A DNA stretch of 64,000 bases, taken from NCBI GenBank assembly GCA_964291305.2, contig OZ219783.1:1116001-1180000 (forward strand), written 5' to 3'. Origin of the DNA: VXNF01 sp964291305. GTDB taxonomy: Bacteria > Actinomycetota > Acidimicrobiia > Acidimicrobiales > CATQHL01. Below the pieces are notes generated by a model. The model did not search any database, was not told the DNA's origin, and saw only the letters and a list, made by a program, of their open reading frames with translations. This document shows, one piece after another, positions 61,006 to 64,000 of the stretch (the stretch's first letter is position 1; every line of letters starts with the position of its first letter). Both the position numbers and the translations under genes were made by a program.

Positions 61006-62157
61006 ATGGCAGCAATAGCTATCGAGCAAGTGGACAAAATCTATCCAAACGACTTTCAGGCGATCCGCGACCTGAGCCTGAAAGTTGAGGATGGAGAGTT
61101 CCTGGTTTTGGTAGGGCCATCTGGCTGCGGGAAATCAACCGCTCTGAGAATGGTGGCGGGCCTGGAAGAGATCACCAGCGGCGTGCTGCGAATCGGCGAC
61201 CGGGTGGTGAATGACGTGGAACCCAAGAACCGTGATATTGCGATGGTCTTCCAGAACTACGCGCTCTACCCACACATGACCGTAAGGGAGAACATCGGGT
61301 TCGCTTTGAAGCTCGCCAAGGTGCCGAAAAAAGAGATCGCCCGCCGAGTAGGGGAGGCAGCCCAGATGCTCGAGTTGTCCGAGCAGCTCGACAAGAAACC
61401 CAGCCAGCTGTCGGGTGGGCAGCGCCAACGGGTGGCCATGGGTCGGGCAATCGTCCGGCAACCTGCCGCGTTCTTAATGGACGAGCCGCTCTCGAACCTC
61501 GATGCCAAGCTCCGAGTGCAGATGCGAGCCGACATTTCCCGACTCCAGCGACAGTTGGGGGTCACAACCATCTACGTAACCCACGATCAGGTGGAAGCGA
61601 TGACGATGGGTGACCGCGTGGCTGTGCTAAAGGACGGACTTCTCCAGCAGATCGACACTCCCCAGGTGCTCTACGACCGACCGCACAACGTATTCGTCGC
61701 AGCCTTCATCGGGTCGCCGTCGATGAACCTCTATGAGGTCTCGCTCAAGGGACACCAAATACAACTCGGGTCGCACCAGTTGACGCTACCCGCCTCGGTT
61801 TTCGAGCAACGACCTGCCCTACGGAGCTACCAGGACCGGAACTTGATAGTGGGATTGAGACCCGAGGATCTGGAAGACGCATCGCTGGTGCCAGACACCC
61901 GGAGCGGCACGACTATGAACTGCGCTGTGGAACTTACCGAATCATTGGGAAATGAGATCGTTACCCATTTCCTGTTCGATGCCCCACGAGTCGATCCCGG
62001 AAACCCCGATGTCGGCGATGAAGTCCGCCACAGCAACGCCATAGCCCGCCTAGATCCGCGTAGCCGATGCCGAGCCGGCGAAACAATCGAAATCGCTGTC
62101 ACGGTCGAGAACCTCCACTTCTTCGACCCCGAGAGTCACACCGCGATCTGGGACTGA
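61006..62157 (+). CDS. Sugar ABC transporter ATPase (MsmK/UgpC type)
   Basis: 383 residues. Walker A GPSGCGKST (37-45), signature LSGGQRQRVAMGRAI starting at 135, Walker B AAFLMDEPLSNLD, then the MalK-type regulatory OB-fold domain from about 240 (IVGLRPEDLEDASLVP). Energises the two permeases; the presence of a dedicated ATPase is uncommon since many actinobacteria share one MsiK. Last gene of the operon, 15 nt after the phosphorylase, with AAGGGAAAG as ribosome-binding site. Confidence 0.94.
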   Translation: MAAIAIEQVDKIYPNDFQAIRDLSLKVEDGEFLVLVGPSGCGKSTALRMVAGLEEITSGVLRIGDRVVNDVEPKNRDIAMVFQNYALYPHMTVRENIGFALKLAKVPKKEIARRVGEAAQMLELSEQLDKKPSQLSGGQRQRVAMGRAIVRQPAAFLMDEPLSNLDAKLRVQMRADISRLQRQLGVTTIYVTHDQVEAMTMGDRVAVLKDGLLQQIDTPQVLYDRPHNVFVAAFIGSPSMNLYEVSLKGHQIQLGSHQLTLPASVFEQRPALRSYQDRNLIVGLRPEDLEDASLVPDTRSGTTMNCAVELTESLGNEIVTHFLFDAPRVDPGNPDVGDEVRHSNAIARLDPRSRCRAGETIEIAVTVENLHFFDPESHTAIWD

Positions 62158-62180
62158 GCCCCGACTCAGTCGACCCAGAT
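62146..62180. terminator. Hairpin between convergent ATPase and binding-protein genes
   Basis: ATCTGGG (62146-62152) pairs with CCCAGAT (62174-62180), and ACTGAG (62153-62158) with CTCAGT (62165-62170), with loop CCCCGA and a 3-nt bulge. It overlaps the ATPase stop codon. No T-run follows, so termination ability is unproven. Confidence 0.55.
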
Positions 62181-62198
62181 GATGATTGCTGGGCGAAC

Positions 62199-62954
62199 TC
62201 AGGGGCGAGGGAAAGTAGCGGCTCCCTCACCGACCCAGTTGAGGATGAGAGTGTTTAGCGAACCGTCTGCCTTCATCGAGGCCAAGGCCGCGTCGAGGTC
62301 ACTCCTCAAAGTTCCGCCTTTGCGGACGCCGATACCCAGACCCCTGTCTATCTGAACCGATGGCCCCACGATCTCTATTTCGCCCTCGTGTTCGGCAAGC
62401 TGGCTCACGGCGTAGCCGTGGTCAACTAGGACGGCATCTACCTCATCATTGAGCACGGCGCTGACAGCGTCCATAGCGCCATCTAGTGCTACGAACGGCA
62501 CTCCCTGTGCAGTGAAGTAGTCAGAGTAGATGGTGTTTTCGGTAGTCGCTATTGTGCGGTCGAGGGCTTCATCGCCTTCCCCAGTCCTGGCCAAGTACAC
62601 CGACGGAGCAGGCGGGTAGTACGCTCTGGTGAAGTCGATCCACTCTTCGCGGGTGTCAGTAATACTCATACCCGCCAGGATCACGTCAAACTCGTCGGCG
62701 ATGACGTCTGGAATCAGCGTCTCCCACTCGGTCACTACCCACTCGCATTCCAAGTCGGCCCGCCGGCACAGCTCATTGCCGATTTCACGTTCGAGTCCGG
62801 CGATCTCTCCCGCTTCGTTGACGAAGTTGAAGGGGTGGTAGTCGCCGGTAGTGGCGATCACTGTTGAGTCTGTTCTGCCGCATGTAGCTAGCAGCAGCGC
62901 GACGATCATCACTGCTAGCAGACTTACCAGATAAACGCTTCGGCTCTTCAACAT
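62199..62954 (-). CDS. Amino-acid-type extracellular solute-binding lipoprotein (family 3)
   Basis: 251 residues: signal peptide with lipobox LLLATC (Cys25) and a family 3 binding domain (TTGDYHPFNFVNEAGEIAGLEREIGNELCRRA, SITDTREEWIDFTRAYYP, LNTLILNWVGEG). It should bind polar amino acids or similar small ligands. ATG 62954 is preferred over TTG 62987. No permease or ATPase genes of this type are in the window, so it is orphan here, or its partners lie elsewhere. Convergent with the beta-glucan operon. Confidence 0.88.
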   Translation of the reverse strand: MLKSRSVYLVSLLAVMIVALLLATCGRTDSTVIATTGDYHPFNFVNEAGEIAGLEREIGNELCRRADLECEWVVTEWETLIPDVIADEFDVILAGMSITDTREEWIDFTRAYYPPAPSVYLARTGEGDEALDRTIATTENTIYSDYFTAQGVPFVALDGAMDAVSAVLNDEVDAVLVDHGYAVSQLAEHEGEIEIVGPSVQIDRGLGIGVRKGGTLRSDLDAALASMKADGSLNTLILNWVGEGAATFPRP

Positions 62955-63176
62955 GGCTACTAGCGCCTTTCTGTGCCCAAGGTTCAACTTGGATTTGAGT
63001 CGGACTCACTGGTTGAACAGCGGTTTCGTAACCTCTGACTAATCGCTGCCAACGGTTATCTGTAAGTCATGGTACTTGCGTGGCAGCCTCGCCGTGGCGT
63101 AGATCGCGGGCACCCCGACCCGTGGCTACCATGTCTGGCGGTCAGTTGCCTGGCGGTTTCATAGACTGGCTTCTCC

Positions 63177-63249
63177 GCCCCCGTAGCTCAGGGGACAGAG
63201 CAGGGGACTTCTAATCCCAAGGCCGCAGGTTCGAATCCTGCCGGGGGCG
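63177..63249 (+). tRNA. tRNA-Arg (anticodon TCT)
   Basis: 73-nt cloverleaf. GCCCCCG (63177-63183) pairs with CGGGGGC (63242-63248), discriminator G63249. D-stem GCTC/GAGC; anticodon loop CTTCTAA with TCT; T-arm with GGTTCGAATCC. The top pair of the anticodon stem (G-A) is mismatched. CCA not encoded. In the 222 bp upstream (62955-63176) I saw no gene. Confidence 0.95.
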
Positions 63250-63289
63250 CACACCTCAAACACTCCCACAGCCTCGGCCCCTAACCTCG

Positions 63290-63358
63290 CTGCCGTCGAA
63301 TCTGTAGCGTAACTGCCGTCGAATCTGTAGCGTAACTGCCGTCGAATCTGTAGCGTAG
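63290..63358 (+). repeat. Three 23-bp tandem repeats 3' of tRNA-Arg
   Basis: CTGCCGTCGAATCTGTAGCGTAA occurs at 63290-63312 and 63313-63335 exactly, and at 63336-63358 with the last base changed to G. It lies between the tRNA and the GTG start of the partial ATPase gene; the last copy ends 4 bp before that start, so it could influence its translation or expression. Confidence 0.92.
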
Positions 63359-63362
63359 CCTT

Positions 63363-64000
63363 GTGGCCAGCGATTACGTGCCTCGGATTGTAGATCTCGA
63401 ACTCAACGAGTTGCTAGTGGGGTTGCCGGCGATCGCGCTGGAAGGACCCCGTGGTGTCGGTAAGACCCAGACCGCGCTTCGGCGAGCCGCCACTGTGTAC
63501 AACCTCGACGATCCCGACCAGCTCGCGGTCATTAAAGCTCGTCGGCGACAGCTGGTGGAAGGTCCGGCGCCGATACTCATCGATGAGTGGCAACGACTTT
63601 CGGAGTCGTGGGATTTTGTCCGGCGTGCAGTCGACGAGGACGATTCGCCGGGCCGGTTCCTGCTGACCGGATCGGCGCAGCCGAAGCGGAAGCCAACCCA
63701 TTCGGGGGCAGGTCGTATCGTGACAGTGCGCATGAGGCCGATGTCGCTAGCCGAAAGGCTGGCAGGGGAGGCGACGGTTAGCCTCGGGACGTTGTTGAGC
63801 GGCACGAAGCCCGATCTGGACGGCGATACCACCATCACTTTGGCTGACTACGCGACCGAGATCGTGCGATCGGGGTTCCCCGGTATACGTCGGTACTCCG
63901 ATCGCCTGTTGCGAGCTGCACTCGACGGCTACCTGGATCGAGTAGTTGATCGAGACTTCGCCGATCTCGATCACCAAATTCGCGACGCTGGTTCTTTGCG
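63363..64000 (+). CDS. AAA_14/DUF4143-type ATP-binding protein, 5' part
   Basis: Open from GTG 63363 to the window end without a stop, so it is incomplete. About 212 residues are visible: Walker A GPRGVGKTQ (residues 28-36), APILIDEWQRL as Walker B, and FLLTGSAQPKRKPTHSGAGR followed by the MRPMSLAERL region typical of AAA_14 proteins; DUF4143 would follow. These ATPases are of unknown function and often sit in mobile or defence-related gene sets. Its location after a tRNA and tandem repeats fits acquired DNA. Confidence 0.85.
   Translation, partial: MASDYVPRIVDLELNELLVGLPAIALEGPRGVGKTQTALRRAATVYNLDDPDQLAVIKARRRQLVEGPAPILIDEWQRLSESWDFVRRAVDEDDSPGRFLLTGSAQPKRKPTHSGAGRIVTVRMRPMSLAERLAGEATVSLGTLLSGTKPDLDGDTTITLADYATEIVRSGFPGIRRYSDRLLRAALDGYLDRVVDRDFADLDHQIRDAGSL

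Noticed and set aside
63290..63358. CRISPR array
   Set aside because: The three 23-bp copies are directly adjacent without spacers, and no cas genes are nearby.

Overview
The window is a high-GC, gene-dense chromosome segment from an actinobacterium. The evidence is a bS22-type ribosomal mini-protein, a mazG/eno/ftsB-like/DUF501/ppx core block, an F420-type LLM oxidoreductase, a CtpE-like P-type ATPase and frequent GTG/TTG starts. An environmental member of Acidimicrobiia or a related class is my best guess, but this is inference. The first and last genes are cut by the window edges.

Region 1 (1-11.8 kb) is housekeeping: rsmA (3' part), ispE, bS22 (minus strand), tRNA-Gln, glmU (lacking its acetyltransferase half), prs, rplY, pth, mfd, mazG, eno and an ftsB-like gene. 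Region 2 (11.9-18 kb) is a molybdenum-hydroxylase cluster of the CO-dehydrogenase/xanthine-dehydrogenase type: FeS subunit, FAD subunit, MoxR ATPase, VWA protein, two XdhC proteins, MocA-like nucleotidyltransferase and CoxG. It lies between ftsB-like and DUF501-ppx, which are usually neighbours. A 96-bp tandem duplication sits at the left junction, and no catalytic molybdopterin subunit is present. Region 3 (18-22.7 kb) holds DUF501, ppx, a GNAT acetyltransferase, an LLM oxidoreductase and rmuC.

Region 4 (22.7-36.2 kb) is metabolic and accessory: a fuconate-dehydratase-like enzyme, EamA exporter, gamma-glutamyltransferase, CtpE-like ATPase, Nudix hydrolase, a ThDP-enzyme/cupin/SDR/NIPSNAP operon, nucleoside hydrolase, an RraA-like protein, a second SDR and another cupin. 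Region 5 (36.3-47.9 kb) combines a second, complete molybdenum hydroxylase, whose large subunit is encoded by two translationally coupled genes, with a divergent operon for an SMP-30 lactonase-like protein, an isochorismatase-fold hydrolase and a five-gene Liv-type ABC importer. Together these look like an uptake-and-oxidation route for an unidentified organic compound, perhaps a nitrogen heterocycle or amide. A single-chain indolepyruvate:ferredoxin oxidoreductase-type enzyme follows on the other strand.

Region 6 (51.7-62.2 kb) is a compact beta-glucan utilisation operon: LacI-family regulator, sugar-binding lipoprotein, two permeases, GH16 laminarinase-like lipoprotein, a 1137-aa putative glycoside phosphorylase of the GH94/GH149/GH161 type, and an MsmK/UgpC-type ATPase. 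It is preceded by a clear sigma-70-type promoter and three 14-bp operators close to TGGGAGCGCTCCCA, the published CelR/CebR motif. The gene order suggests extracellular cleavage of a beta-1,3-glucan, oligosaccharide import and intracellular phosphorolysis. Region 7 (62.2-64 kb) has an amino-acid-type binding lipoprotein, tRNA-Arg, a 3x23-bp tandem repeat and a truncated AAA_14/DUF4143-type ATPase, possibly the edge of an island. I saw no CRISPR array, transposase, prophage or rRNA gene.
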